Source: Antrihabitans cavernicola
GTDB taxonomy: Bacteria > Actinomycetota > Actinomycetes > Mycobacteriales > Mycobacteriaceae
Reading direction: 5' to 3'
Assembly: GCF_008297975.1 (NCBI RefSeq)
Contig: NZ_VLNY01000009.1
Span: 1-64,000, forward strand
Length of the DNA: 64,000 nt
This document shows positions 17,424 to 26,226 of this stretch, piece by piece (within the stretch, counting starts at the first letter, position 1; each line of letters begins with the position of its first letter). The translations under genes were made by a program, and so were the position numbers. The notes below the pieces were generated by a model. It had not been told where the DNA came from. It saw only the letters and a program-made list of their open reading frames with translations, and did not search any database.

Positions 17424-18652
17424 ATGGTGCAGAACAAGCATCGGTCGACGCGTGCGCGAATGACGCTGGTGATAGCGCTGGGAGCGGCTCTGAGCATGAG
17501 TTCCGCCTGCTCGTCGCCGGTGACCGGCAAGGCGGGGCCGAGCGAGATCGACGTTCGCAAGCTGGACGTGGGCAACTACGTGACCGAGCCCGCGATCATG
17601 GGGGAATACAGCATTCCATCGCATTTTGCGGCCATCGAATCGGCCCGGATGGCCGACGCAGTGGTGGATCCCTTCGAAGCTGATCCGGCACTGAAGTTCG
17701 GCTGGGGCGCGAAGATGATCACCGACTCGGACAGCGCGATCGATCTTCTCGCGAATGTAACAAGCCAACCGTCGAAAAGTACGGCCTCATTGCGGGGTTC
17801 GCCGTCTCGGTAGGTGACGTTGCGCCGCCCTCGACGAGTAAGCCTCTGCCCGGCAAGCAAAGTGTGATTACCGTTTCGGTTTTCCGGTTTCCGAGCGACA
17901 CCGCCGCGAGCGATGCTGCCCGAGAAATCGATGCAGTCGACGCCGCGCGCAACAATGAGAACGTCTCTGTGAAGATCGACAACCACCCGGACGCGCACAG
18001 CCACTGGCGACCCACCGTGCCGTCCATGGCTTCCACGTCGGCGCACGGACCGTTTGTGATCAATATTTACACCGAACAACGAAGCCCAGATCAGCACTCG
18101 TTGAGTGATTCGATCGAGAAAGTCCTCGACAAGCAGATCCCGCGGCTGGACGAGTTCAGTCCGACGCCAGTCGACAAGATGAACGACCTCGTGGCCGATC
18201 CCGACGATCTGCTGACCCGCGTGGTTATGCAGTACCCGGCACCGATCGGCACTCCGGACGTCAACGACGCCGTTGTTTATACGGACCGCGGATATTTACT
18301 CCTTGCCGGCGCGAAGAGCGAGACGTCTCAGCGCTTCGAGAAGACCGGTGTCGATGCGGTTGCGATGCTCCAGGGTTCGATCCTCGCCCGCACCCGTGAC
18401 GACGAGGCCGCCAAAACCTACGTCGATGACATCGTGGCGGCCAATTTAGACCGGAACAGCGAGTCCACGCCGCCATCCGGCGTGCCCGACGTGAAATGCA
18501 TCAGCCTGACCAACCCCAGCCCACTCGACGAGAAGCCTTACAACTGCATCGTCCGCTACCGACGGTTCGTCGTCGTCGTCAACAGCGCACAGGAAGTGGA
18601 CGTTCAGCAGAAGGCTGCTGCGCAATACGCATTGCTGGCCAACTCTCAATAG
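17424..18652 (+). pseudogene. Lipoprotein gene interrupted by a frameshift (paralogue of the next gene)
   Basis: It starts at ATG 17424 after a GAGGGG ribosome site. The signal peptide is LVIALGAALSMSSAC with the lipobox cysteine. The first frame reads through DSDSAIDLLANV and then stops at 17813. A second frame resumes as NKPTVEKYGLIAGFAVSVGD and continues to 18652, ending KAAAQYALLANSQ. Aligned by eye to the intact neighbour (IGGYSVVRGD; KAAAQYALLVNSQ), a single missing base near 17758 would join the two frames perfectly. It could be a real inactivating mutation, phase variation or a sequencing error. No slippery homopolymer is present at the site. Confidence 0.8.
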
Positions 18653-18680
18653 ACATCAAACGCGAGGCTTCAGTAAAATC

Positions 18681-19949
18681 ATGTACGCAGGAACCAAAAT
18701 TCGAACGGCTTCCATCGCCGTGATTGCCTCAACATTGCTAACCGTGACCGCATGTTCAGCCGGGATCGACGGCTCTGCCGTGCCACAGTCGGCAAATATC
18801 GATCTCAACAAACTCGACTTCGGCAACTACCCGACTCGGCTGATCCACCGTTTCGGCAACGCAGGAGACCAGCGGGAAGGCGCCCAGGTCGAATCGAAGC
18901 GGATTGCAAACTACGTTGCCGACCCGTTCGACATCGATGCGCGCCTGAAAACCTTGTTCCAGCCCAGCGGGATCGTCCGAGACGCCTCAGCGGTGTCGTT
19001 CTATACCGCAGGTGGCACGCTCCCTGGTACCGATAAGCTGGCAAAGCCCGCTAGCGACCACAACCTGATCGGTGGGTACTCGGTCGTACGCGGCGATACG
19101 ACCAAAAATCCTTCCCTCACGGTCCGCAACACGGTGCTGCGGTTTCCTGACGATGTGTCCGCGCGCTCTGCTTCCACAGAACTCGAGCAAGCGCACACTG
19201 AGTGGGTGACCGAGAGCCATTTCGAGTGGGTGAAAGGCGATCTCACGCCGCTTCAGCTAGAGAAGTACCCCGAAGCGAAGTCGCACTGGACACCGGGTGA
19301 ACATCCCACAATGGATTCCTGGCAGGCACACGGTCCCTACGTCGTGTACGTGAGCGCGGAAGCGAAAAACGATGACATTCCGACAGTTTCGTCCATCATC
19401 ACCAAAGCTTTCGATATCGAATTTCCTTTGTTGGACGTGAGCACACCCACACCCGCCGACAAGATCGCATCGATTCCGCTCGATCCGGACCTGTTGCGCG
19501 GCCGGACGCTCCCGTTCGCAGCGAACGAACAGTTCAGCATCAACCTCGATGCCGTATACGAGCCGCGCGGAGTATTACACCTCTCGCCCGACGTAGAACG
19601 TGATCGAAAAGAGTACGAGAAAACCGGAACCGACAAAGTGTCCCTCTCCAATGGCACCGTGTATCGGACCCGTGACAAGAATGGTGCGCAGACATTGCAA
19701 ACCATGACGGTGCGAGATTTCAGTGACGACTACAAGCCCATCCAGTCGCCGCCGGAGATGGCCGATGCTCAATGCCAGGAACGAAAACTCGCCAAGTTAC
19801 AGGCCGGCACCCTACCCCCCGATCCCGAATCGCGATTCGTATGTTCGCTAACGTACGACCGATACTTCGCATTCGTGCGGAGCGCCCAGCAGCAGGACGT
19901 GTATCAGAAGGCTGCAGCTCAGTACGCACTTCTGGTCAACTCGCAGTAG
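18681..19949 (+). CDS. Secreted lipoprotein, paralogue of the frameshifted upstream gene
   Basis: A 422-residue protein with signal peptide IASTLLTVTAC and a lipobox cysteine near residue 25. Conserved blocks shared with the upstream gene are the NIDLNKLDFGNYP start of the mature region, an SHWTPGEHPTM/SHWRPTVPSM block, and the C-terminal VRSAQQQDVYQKAAAQYALLVNSQ. Two cysteines (ADAQCQERK, FVCSLTYDRY) match those of the paralogue. I believe it belongs to the actinobacterial DUF7373 lipoprotein group, but this is from memory. It lies just upstream of the Ser/Thr kinase gene. Confidence 0.78.
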   Translation: MYAGTKIRTASIAVIASTLLTVTACSAGIDGSAVPQSANIDLNKLDFGNYPTRLIHRFGNAGDQREGAQVESKRIANYVADPFDIDARLKTLFQPSGIVRDASAVSFYTAGGTLPGTDKLAKPASDHNLIGGYSVVRGDTTKNPSLTVRNTVLRFPDDVSARSASTELEQAHTEWVTESHFEWVKGDLTPLQLEKYPEAKSHWTPGEHPTMDSWQAHGPYVVYVSAEAKNDDIPTVSSIITKAFDIEFPLLDVSTPTPADKIASIPLDPDLLRGRTLPFAANEQFSINLDAVYEPRGVLHLSPDVERDRKEYEKTGTDKVSLSNGTVYRTRDKNGAQTLQTMTVRDFSDDYKPIQSPPEMADAQCQERKLAKLQAGTLPPDPESRFVCSLTYDRYFAFVRSAQQQDVYQKAAAQYALLVNSQ

Positions 19950-20003
19950 ATCGTCGCGCTCGGCGAGCGCATGCGTGAGGTTGTGAAAGGGAGGTACCGG
20001 CCG

Positions 20004-21548
20004 ATGCCGTTGAGACCGGGATCGATGGTCGGCGGGTACCGAATTCAGCGGGTGCTCGGTGCGGGCGGAATGGGCACCGTCTACCTCGCCCAGCATCCGG
20101 TCCTGCCCCGAACCGATGCGTTGAAGATTCTCAGCGGCGACCTGTCGTCGGACGACGAGTTCCGGGCGCGCTTCGAACGTGAGGCCAATCTCGCAGCCGG
20201 ACTGGACCATCCGAACATCGTCTCGGTCTACAACCGCGGCGAAGAGGACGGCCAACTCTGGATCGCGATGCAATACATTCCGGGCACCGACGCCGGAGCC
20301 GAAGTAAAGAAGGGTCCGACGGTCATGCCGCCGGATCGCAGTCTGCGCATCATCTCCGAAGTAGGCAAGGGGCTCGACTACGCGCATCGGCGCGGGTTGC
20401 TGCATCGCGATATCAAGCCCGCGAACTTTCTGCTCTCCGACAGCGACGGCGAAGAACGCGTATTGCTGACCGACTTCGGCGTTGCGAAGACCACCGACGA
20501 CAAGCAGGAGCTGACGCAGACCGGCAGCATCCTCGCCACCATGGCTTACGCACCGCCAGAACAGCTTTCGGGCTCACCGTTGGACCACCGCGCCGACATC
20601 TACAGCCTCGGATGCTCGCTCTACAAGCTGCTCACCGGCCAGAACCCGTTCCCGTCACAGCTGCCTGCTGTGGTGATGATGGGCCATCTGCACGAGCCGC
20701 CGCCGCGTCCGAGCGTCACCCATCGCGGATTGCCACCGGCCATCGACAACGTGATCGCGAAGGCGATGGCAAAGGATCCTGCCGCCCGCTACGGGTCGTG
20801 TCGCGAACTGTCCGACGCCGCGGCCGCCGCGCTGCGGCCGGGCAGCAAGGCCGCAGACTTTCCGCCCGTCGCGCACTACGCACCGACCTACACACCTCCG
20901 GCAGCCGCCGGCCCCGATTACTCCGAGAACGCGACGACGGTCAAGCGCCGCCCACCGAGCTCGGGTCGCGGGAAATGGATTGCGGCAACGGCGACCGCGT
21001 GCGTCACGGTCCTCATCGCCGGGCTGGTGATCTGGGGCGTCACTCGCAACGGCGACAACTCGTCCGACGCGAATGCCGCTGCAGAGACCTCCACATCGGC
21101 GGCGTCCTCGGTGGACCAGATCCGTAAGGACAACCCCCAGTTCGAAGGCAAGACCCTCACCGCATTCGACTTCGACGGAACCACGCTGGCCGAGAAGGTC
21201 GACGTACAGCTCGGCGGCTCTTCGCAAGCAAACTTCTTGCAGGACATCGGATTCACCTACAACCTGCAGTATGCGAACTCCAGCGGCGAGCCGTCGCCGC
21301 GTCCGCTCGATCTCGACGCCACCTCGCTCATCGATCTGAAGTCCGACATCGTGTTGGTGTTCCGTTCCGACGATCAGGCCGGTGGCGGCGGCCTCCGTGG
21401 CTTGCCCGTCGAGATCTCCAGCACGCGGGCGAAGGTCATCGCCATCGACGATCCGGCAACCGTTGTCGCCTTTCGCAATTGGAGCGATCGATCGCAGGGC
21501 GTGATGATCGACAAGTTGGTGCCGCTGTTGTCGAACCGGATCAAGTAG
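20004..21548 (+). CDS. Membrane Ser/Thr protein kinase, PknF-like
   Basis: A 514-residue transmembrane kinase. ATG 20004 is chosen because GGGAGG lies 8-10 bases upstream; a longer frame from 19971 lacks this. The kinase domain has a Gly loop GAGGMGTVYLAQ (about 19-30), Lys41, catalytic HRDIKPANF with Asp136, and a DFG at about 157-159. The activation segment has several Thr/Ser before APPEQ. One TM is near residues 325-346. The outer domain of about 165 residues ends VPLLSNRIK and contains no PASTA repeats. PknF-type kinases phosphorylate FHA proteins such as the Rv1747 exporter, present 4 kb upstream. The signal it senses is unknown. Confidence 0.92.
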   Translation: MPLRPGSMVGGYRIQRVLGAGGMGTVYLAQHPVLPRTDALKILSGDLSSDDEFRARFEREANLAAGLDHPNIVSVYNRGEEDGQLWIAMQYIPGTDAGAEVKKGPTVMPPDRSLRIISEVGKGLDYAHRRGLLHRDIKPANFLLSDSDGEERVLLTDFGVAKTTDDKQELTQTGSILATMAYAPPEQLSGSPLDHRADIYSLGCSLYKLLTGQNPFPSQLPAVVMMGHLHEPPPRPSVTHRGLPPAIDNVIAKAMAKDPAARYGSCRELSDAAAAALRPGSKAADFPPVAHYAPTYTPPAAAGPDYSENATTVKRRPPSSGRGKWIAATATACVTVLIAGLVIWGVTRNGDNSSDANAAAETSTSAASSVDQIRKDNPQFEGKTLTAFDFDGTTLAEKVDVQLGGSSQANFLQDIGFTYNLQYANSSGEPSPRPLDLDATSLIDLKSDIVLVFRSDDQAGGGGLRGLPVEISSTRAKVIAIDDPATVVAFRNWSDRSQGVMIDKLVPLLSNRIK

Positions 21549-22134
21549 CCGCGCGCTCGACGGTCAGCGGTGCAGCAGCCTGCAGACCGTGGTCGACGAG
21601 GTCGACCATCCAGGAAAAGCTGTCGTCGACGTTGGTATCGAGCTGGAACCCACCCATGGATTCGAGCGTCGCGAAGCCGTGCAGCAGGCTGCGCAGCATG
21701 CGCAATGCGTGGATCTGGACGTTGGGATCGAGCTGGTATCCGTGCAGTGCCGCCGAGAACGAGTCGAGCATGCGGTCGATCGCCGGGGCGAGCGGGTCGT
21801 CGGCCCCGATCACTCGGGCCAGGTTTCCCGCAGCGTAGCGACCGGGGTGTTGCTGGACGTAGGTACGCATGGCTTGTGCGGCGGCGACGAGAGAGTCTCT
21901 GCCTGCGCGACCCTGCGTGGCATCGCGCACCGCATCGCCGAGTTCGATCGCGGCTAGAACGGCGATCCGGTGCTTGAGATCGTCCAGGCCATCGACATGT
22001 TTGTAGAGCGAGGGAGTCTTGACCCCGAGTCGCTGCGCCAGCATCCCCATGCTGAGGGCAGCGACTCCGACCTCGTCGACCAACTCGGCACCAGCCTCGG
22101 TGACCGAGGCTGCGACCAGCCCTGCCCTAGGCAC
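21541..22134 (-). CDS. TetR-family repressor
   Basis: A 197-residue regulator from GTG 22134. The N-terminal HTH is VAALSMGMLAQRLGVKTPSLYKHVDGLDDLKHR (about residues 24-56). The C-terminal ligand domain, with ALHGYQLDPNVQIHALRMLRSLLHGFATLE, resembles the WHG/TetR_C_33 type. It overlaps the hydrolase stop by eight bases, so both are one operon. The repressor probably acts on the AT-rich palindromes upstream of the hydrolase. It converges on the kinase gene, overlapping it by eight bases. Confidence 0.9.
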   Translation of the reverse strand: MPRAGLVAASVTEAGAELVDEVGVAALSMGMLAQRLGVKTPSLYKHVDGLDDLKHRIAVLAAIELGDAVRDATQGRAGRDSLVAAAQAMRTYVQQHPGRYAAGNLARVIGADDPLAPAIDRMLDSFSAALHGYQLDPNVQIHALRMLRSLLHGFATLESMGGFQLDTNVDDSFSWMVDLVDHGLQAAAPLTVERAAT

Positions 22135-22963
22135 CGGTAAGAGTCTTGGCGAGGAAAGGCAAGGTCAGCGCAACAACCTCGTCGGGGACCTGCGCGTGCG
22201 GATAGTGGCCGACCCCGTCGAGAACCACCAACTCACCAAGACCTGCTGGAAGGTCGGCGACGATCTTTTCGCCCTCGGCACGAGGATCGGCCCAGTCGGG
22301 GTCGGCACTGCCCTCGACTACCAGGACCGGGCATTCGACGTTGCCCAGCTGCGCGCCTGCATCGGTGGGCTGCGACTTGCACATCGCCTGCAGCGCCTTC
22401 ATCCGGCCCGGCTCGCGGAGCTTCGCATCGATGCGAGCCGATTCCGCGGCCCAGTCGGCGGGCTTGGTCGGGTAGGCCAGGTCGAGATACTTCTGCCAGC
22501 TCGACAGGCTTCCCATGATCATGGTTGCGATCAAGCGCATGTTCCCGGTTCGGTAGCGCTTGTCCGACAGCAGTGCACCGACGGAAAACGATTGTGCGCG
22601 GGTGAACGGGGCGAGCTCGATGACACCGGTTACCTGATCCGGCGCGGTGGCGGCGGCGATGGTCGCGGCACCGCCACTGATCGACTGGCCGATGATCACC
22701 GCAGGCCCACCGAGGTGGCGGATCAGGGCGACCAGATCGCCTGCGATGTCGGTGCGGCTGTATCCGTCCCATCCCAGGCTGGAGTCGCCGCAGCCGCGAA
22801 TGTCCACGTTCGCGACCCGGTAGCCCTTGGCGGCCAGAGCGGGGGCGAGGAAGCGATACGAGTGGCGGCTGTCGCCGATACCGTGAGCGAGGACGACCAG
22901 GGGGCCCTCGCCGCTCACGTCGTACGCGATGGTGTTGCCGTCGATGGTCAGCTGCTCTGTCAT
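22127..22963 (-). CDS. Alpha/beta-fold hydrolase
   Basis: A 278-residue protein. The oxyanion region is VVLAHGIGDSRHSYRFLAPAL, the nucleophile elbow is GQSISGG (Ser about residue 96), an acid is in VVEGSADPDW, and the catalytic His is in DGVGHYPHAQ near residue 252. The substrate is unknown; members include esterases, haloperoxidase-like and epoxide-hydrolase-like enzymes. It is the first gene of an operon with its TetR repressor, which suggests induction by a small hydrophobic compound. Confidence 0.88.
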   Translation of the reverse strand: MTEQLTIDGNTIAYDVSGEGPLVVLAHGIGDSRHSYRFLAPALAAKGYRVANVDIRGCGDSSLGWDGYSRTDIAGDLVALIRHLGGPAVIIGQSISGGAATIAAATAPDQVTGVIELAPFTRAQSFSVGALLSDKRYRTGNMRLIATMIMGSLSSWQKYLDLAYPTKPADWAAESARIDAKLREPGRMKALQAMCKSQPTDAGAQLGNVECPVLVVEGSADPDWADPRAEGEKIVADLPAGLGELVVLDGVGHYPHAQVPDEVVALTLPFLAKTLTGA

Positions 22964-22977
22964 GAGTCTCTCCGATG

Positions 22978-23020
22978 AATTATAGCTAATTTGGATAGCT
23001 TAAAGCTAATTCAATTAGCC
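22978..23020. promoter_or_regulatory. AT-rich tandem operator upstream of the hydrolase-tetR operon
   Basis: A sharply AT-rich island in GC-rich DNA carries overlapping palindromes: TAGCTTAAAGCTA (22996-23008, 6-base arms) and GCTAATTCAATTAGC (23005-23019, perfect 7-base arms). A further TAGCTAATT lies at 22983-22991. It is 15-57 bases before the hydrolase start. These are typical TetR binding sites over a promoter. The regulator identity is inferred from the operon. Confidence 0.75.
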
Positions 23021-23095
23021 AACTCCGTCAAGGGGCACGATCACGCGCTCGACGCCAGACAGAGAAATACCCCGGAAGCTGGCGGGTTCACATGA

Positions 23096-23967
23096 TCGTC
23101 GCAACACTCTCGATTGAGCCCGCAACACGCGGATCCACCCGGACGGCGGGTCGTGGACTACAGCACCGGACCGGTCTACAAAGCTTCTGTGACCAGTGTG
23201 ATCTGCGATGATGCCGCCCGACCCGCGCTCGGTACCTTTCGATCGAGGATCGGATCGGGAAGAACGTCTCGACCGTCTCGCGAGAGATCCGCGAGTGCAG
23301 CATCGGCGGGCGGTACCTGCCGTTTCGGGCCGATCGGGTGGCCGCTGCGGCTCGGGCACGGCCGAAGCAGTCCAAACTGGTGGTGAACGCGGTCCTGCGG
23401 GCAGCGGTCGAGGAAGGGTTGTCACGAAAGTTCTCACCGGAGCAGATCTCGCACCTCCTCCGACGGGATCACCCCGAAACGGTCTACCAGGCCCTCTACT
23501 TCCAAGCCCACGGCGGGCTGAAACGTGAAGTGCGACAAGCACTCCGAACGGGACGCACGAGACGCAAACGCAATGCTGCTCCATCTCCCGAACAGCCACG
23601 ATGCCGAATCGGTACGGGATGCGCTCATCGCGGCCGTGAACGAGCTCCCAGCACACCTTCGCGGGTCGTTGACCTGGGATCAAGGCGCGGAGATGGCCCG
23701 CCACAAGCAGGTCAGCATGGCCACCGACATGAACCGTCTAATTCTGCGATCCGGGCAGCCCGTGGCAGCGCGGGAGCAACGAGAACACCAAGGGGCTGCT
23801 CCGGCAGTACTTCCCGAAGAGCAGCGACCTCAGCATCTACGGACCAGAAGAGCTCGAACATGTCGCCCAGGAACTCAACGGCCGCCACGCAAAACACTCG
23901 GCTGGGATACCCCAGCCGAGCGTATGCGTGATCTAATCACCGCCAACCAACAGCAGTGTTGCCTCGA
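23096..23967 (+). mobile_element. Decayed IS30-family insertion sequence
   Basis: Terminal inverted repeats are visible: TCGTCGCAACACT at 23096-23108 and AGTGTTGCCTCGA at 23955-23967 (11 of 13 match when reversed). The enclosed 872 bp is shorter than a normal IS30-type element. The transposase inside is broken by deletions and frame changes. The remnant sits between the accessory block and the first esx gene of the ESX locus. Confidence 0.75.
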
Positions 23968-23989
23968 CCCCTTGAAACCGCCCAGCTCT
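23236..23989 (+). pseudogene. IS30-family transposase remnant with deletions and frameshifts
   Basis: The first frame (23236 to about 23575) gives GKNVSTVSREI, RPKQSKLVVNAVLR, SPEQISHLLRRD and ETVYQALYFQ. The second (about 23575-23750) gives LLHLPNSHDAESVRDALIAA and SLTWDQGAEMARHK. The third (about 23760-23890) gives QRGSNENTKGLLRQYFPK. A last change back to the second frame gives RKTLGWDTPAERMRDLI. The segment that should hold the first catalytic Asp (between QALRTGR and LLHLP) is deleted, as is part of the N-terminal HTH. The second Asp (WDQG) and Glu (SNENT) remain. It cannot encode an active transposase. Confidence 0.85.
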
Positions 23990-24024
23990 ACTTCTACCGG
24001 GGCATTTCTGTGGTTGTTACCGAC

Positions 24025-24306
24025 TCACCACGAGCTGGCAGCGCGGTTTTCGGTGTTGTGCATGTCCTCGCCCGCGTTACGCGCGGTCGCGGAAATCTGG
24101 CGCAGAACATCGTTCATTTCGAACTGCGCCTCGTCCCATCGGCGCTGCACATCTGCGAATGCATTCTGCGCGTTGCCATCCCACGAGGCCTTCAGCCCGT
24201 TGACGTAGTTCTGCAGTTCGTCGTGCCGGGCGCTGATCTGCGAAGACTGACCGTTGAGTGCATCAGCAAGCGCTGAAATCGACGCGAAGTTGTAAGTCAT
24301 CGACAT
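24025..24306 (-). CDS. esxT: WXG100 protein, EsxT-like
   Basis: A 93-residue WXG100-family protein with the W-X-G turn as SWDGNA at residues 41-46, between two helices. The first six residues include two possible starts (ATG 24306 and 24300). It lacks the C-terminal YxxxD/E signal, as expected for one partner of an Esx heterodimer whose other partner carries it. Position downstream of an EsxU-like gene and the Rv3446c-type gene matches esxT of the ESX-4 locus. It would be secreted through the apparatus encoded upstream. Confidence 0.88.
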   Translation of the reverse strand: MSMTYNFASISALADALNGQSSQISARHDELQNYVNGLKASWDGNAQNAFADVQRRWDEAQFEMNDVLRQISATARNAGEDMHNTENRAASSW

Positions 24307-24339
24307 GGTGGCGTCCTTTCTCGTTTGTTGGGGATCTGA

Positions 24340-24672
24340 CTAGCTGTTGATGCCGAGGCTGGGAACGCCCGATGGAATTGCGCCCTGGAGTTGTTTCACC
24401 AGGTCCTCGTTCGACTGTTCGGCGTCGCTGTAGCCCTTGCCGTTGGCGCGAATGTTCTGGGCGATCTCCGAAAGCGACTGATTGAGCTTCGCCATCGCAT
24501 CCGTGTAGCGAGCGTTGAGTGCCACCATCGCGATCGCAGCGGAGCCCTTCCAATCGGCCGCGTGCACCTCTGAATCGATCGCTTGCATCACCTTGCTCAG
24601 CTCATCATGAATCAGGTCCACATGGGTGGCCGATGCCTGCATTGCGGCAACATCGCTGACAACTTTGGACAT
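24340..24672 (-). CDS. esxU: WXG100 protein, EsxU-like, with secretion motif
   Basis: A 110-residue WXG100 protein with DWKGSA at residues 40-45 and a C-terminal YSDAE (residues 81-85) that fits the general type VII secretion signal YxxxD/E. It ends with a roughly 20-residue tail after the motif. The gene is 33 bases upstream of the EsxT-like gene. The pair should fold as a helical hairpin heterodimer recognised by EccC. Order and spacing follow Rv3445c-Rv3444c of M. tuberculosis ESX-4. Confidence 0.9.
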   Translation of the reverse strand: MSKVVSDVAAMQASATHVDLIHDELSKVMQAIDSEVHAADWKGSAAIAMVALNARYTDAMAKLNQSLSEIAQNIRANGKGYSDAEQSNEDLVKQLQGAIPSGVPSLGINS

Positions 24673-24813
24673 TCCCTCTCCTTCGCTACGTAATGGTGGA
24701 GACGACCCCCCCGCGGGAATCGGCTGTTCACCCCTTCATTTGATTGGACGCATGATTGCGCCCAATCGGTTCCATCAATATGGAAGTTTCTCGAGATCGT
24801 CGCCGGGTGTGGG

Positions 24814-26226
24814 TCATGGGTCGACAGTCATGCCGCGCACAACCCGCTCACAATCCCCCGCAATCGCGTCCCACTCGTCGGTCAAGAACTGGCAGCCGAT
24901 GCTGACCTGCATGTCGTTCTCGACAACGACATGCCATTTCACCTGCGAGCTTCCATCTGGAGATTCCTGGTAGGCCAAGCCGTCGCGGCCCCCGAACAGC
25001 GCGCCCCGTTGGAGGTCGCCGAACACCCCACGCTTCGCCGGATCGGCGATTTTCCTTGCCAATGTTGCGGCAACCGCGTCGTATCCGACACCTTCCCTGA
25101 GTGTGTTCTGCATCACAATGATGCGGCGGTCCGCTCCACCGTTCGGCACGAGTTCGAGTCGAGAATCGCGCGGCGGCGTGGTGTCCGCCGCGTCCGGTCG
25201 GGTGCGTTCATGCCACTGCGCAGGCAATTCCAGGTGCACACGACCCGCATCGATTTCCGTGATCTGGGCAGCGGTGGTCGTCGTCGGTGTGGACGAGGTC
25301 GGCACCGCAGGCGCGGAAGCCGCGATGATCGGCTGCGCCGTTGTTGTGACGACTGTCTGCGGCGCACCATCGCCGGAGCGCAGCAAGCCGATCGCTCCTG
25401 CCACCAGCGCGATCGCGAGCACCCCCGCTCCCGCCAGCACTGCCGTCCGCGGGCGTGAATGCTTCGAACGGCGCTCGCGCAGTGTCGGTTCCAGCCACGT
25501 CGCCGTCGGCGTCCGCAGCACGGGCGGGACGGCCACCGGCGTGTATTGCCGTTCCATGTTCCGAAGGACAACGCGTTCGTCGACGGCCGCGACGGTCGGT
25601 GGTGTTCCCGCGAACCGTCCCGTCACGGCGGCACCGACACCCTCGATATCGCACGGCCCCCACACCACAACGGCATCGACCGTCCTGTGGTCAGCCACCG
25701 CAACGGCGAGAGTCGCGATTGCGCCTGCGCTGCCGTCGTATCCGCCGCCGACGTTCGGCTCGTATTCGCACGCCACCACTCGACAGCCGCCTGGTTGGGC
25801 GACGACGTAGCTGGCCGTCAACGACAGCGAGGTGCACTCGACGACCACGACGCGGGCGGCCTGCACGTCACCGGCATCGGCGATCGCGACGGCGGTCTGC
25901 ACGACGACCGCTTCACGGGCAACCCGATGTACGGCCGCTACCAACGCTTCTCGCCGAGCCGTGCCCCACCGCGTCGGGTACGGCAGCACCAGCAGGTCGG
26001 CGGGCGTGGGTGCTCCGACTCCCGCCATCGCCGACCGCAGCACGTCGGCCACCGCGTCGGGCACCGGGACGGCGCCACCGCCGATCGCGACGTGATCGTC
26101 GTCGATGAGATCGAACGCGGTGAGCGCGAGCGGTCCGGCTTCGGTGCCGTCGGCACGCCATTCCGCACCCCGATACCGGGCGAGGATGCCCGAATTCGTC
26201 AGGGCCACAACGACCGGCGAGGTCAC
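24814..26226 (-). CDS. Type VII secretion-associated protein, Rv3446c family
   Basis: A 470-residue protein. The start is GTG 26226, overlapping the eccC stop as GTGA; the longer open frame runs antiphase inside eccC and is a shadow. Residues 1-215 have a degenerate actin/Hsp70-like pattern (VVVALTNSGILARYRG; DLLVLPYPTRWGTARREAL; ARVVVVECTSLSLTASYVV). One TM lies near residues 261-282, then a Thr/Pro-rich spacer. The extracytoplasmic domain (about 315-470) has two cysteines (SIGCQFL, AGDCERV) that could pair. The gene sits between eccC and esxU exactly as Rv3446c does, so it is probably a membrane component or accessory of this ESX system. The mechanism is unknown. Confidence 0.88.
   Translation of the reverse strand: MTSPVVVALTNSGILARYRGAEWRADGTEAGPLALTAFDLIDDDHVAIGGGAVPVPDAVADVLRSAMAGVGAPTPADLLVLPYPTRWGTARREALVAAVHRVAREAVVVQTAVAIADAGDVQAARVVVVECTSLSLTASYVVAQPGGCRVVACEYEPNVGGGYDGSAGAIATLAVAVADHRTVDAVVVWGPCDIEGVGAAVTGRFAGTPPTVAAVDERVVLRNMERQYTPVAVPPVLRTPTATWLEPTLRERRSKHSRPRTAVLAGAGVLAIALVAGAIGLLRSGDGAPQTVVTTTAQPIIAASAPAVPTSSTPTTTTAAQITEIDAGRVHLELPAQWHERTRPDAADTTPPRDSRLELVPNGGADRRIIVMQNTLREGVGYDAVAATLARKIADPAKRGVFGDLQRGALFGGRDGLAYQESPDGSSQVKWHVVVENDMQVSIGCQFLTDEWDAIAGDCERVVRGMTVDP

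Noticed and set aside
17740-17863. Programmed ribosomal frameshift in the first lipoprotein gene
   Set aside because: No slippery heptamer or following pseudoknot is apparent; a one-base loss or sequencing error is simpler.
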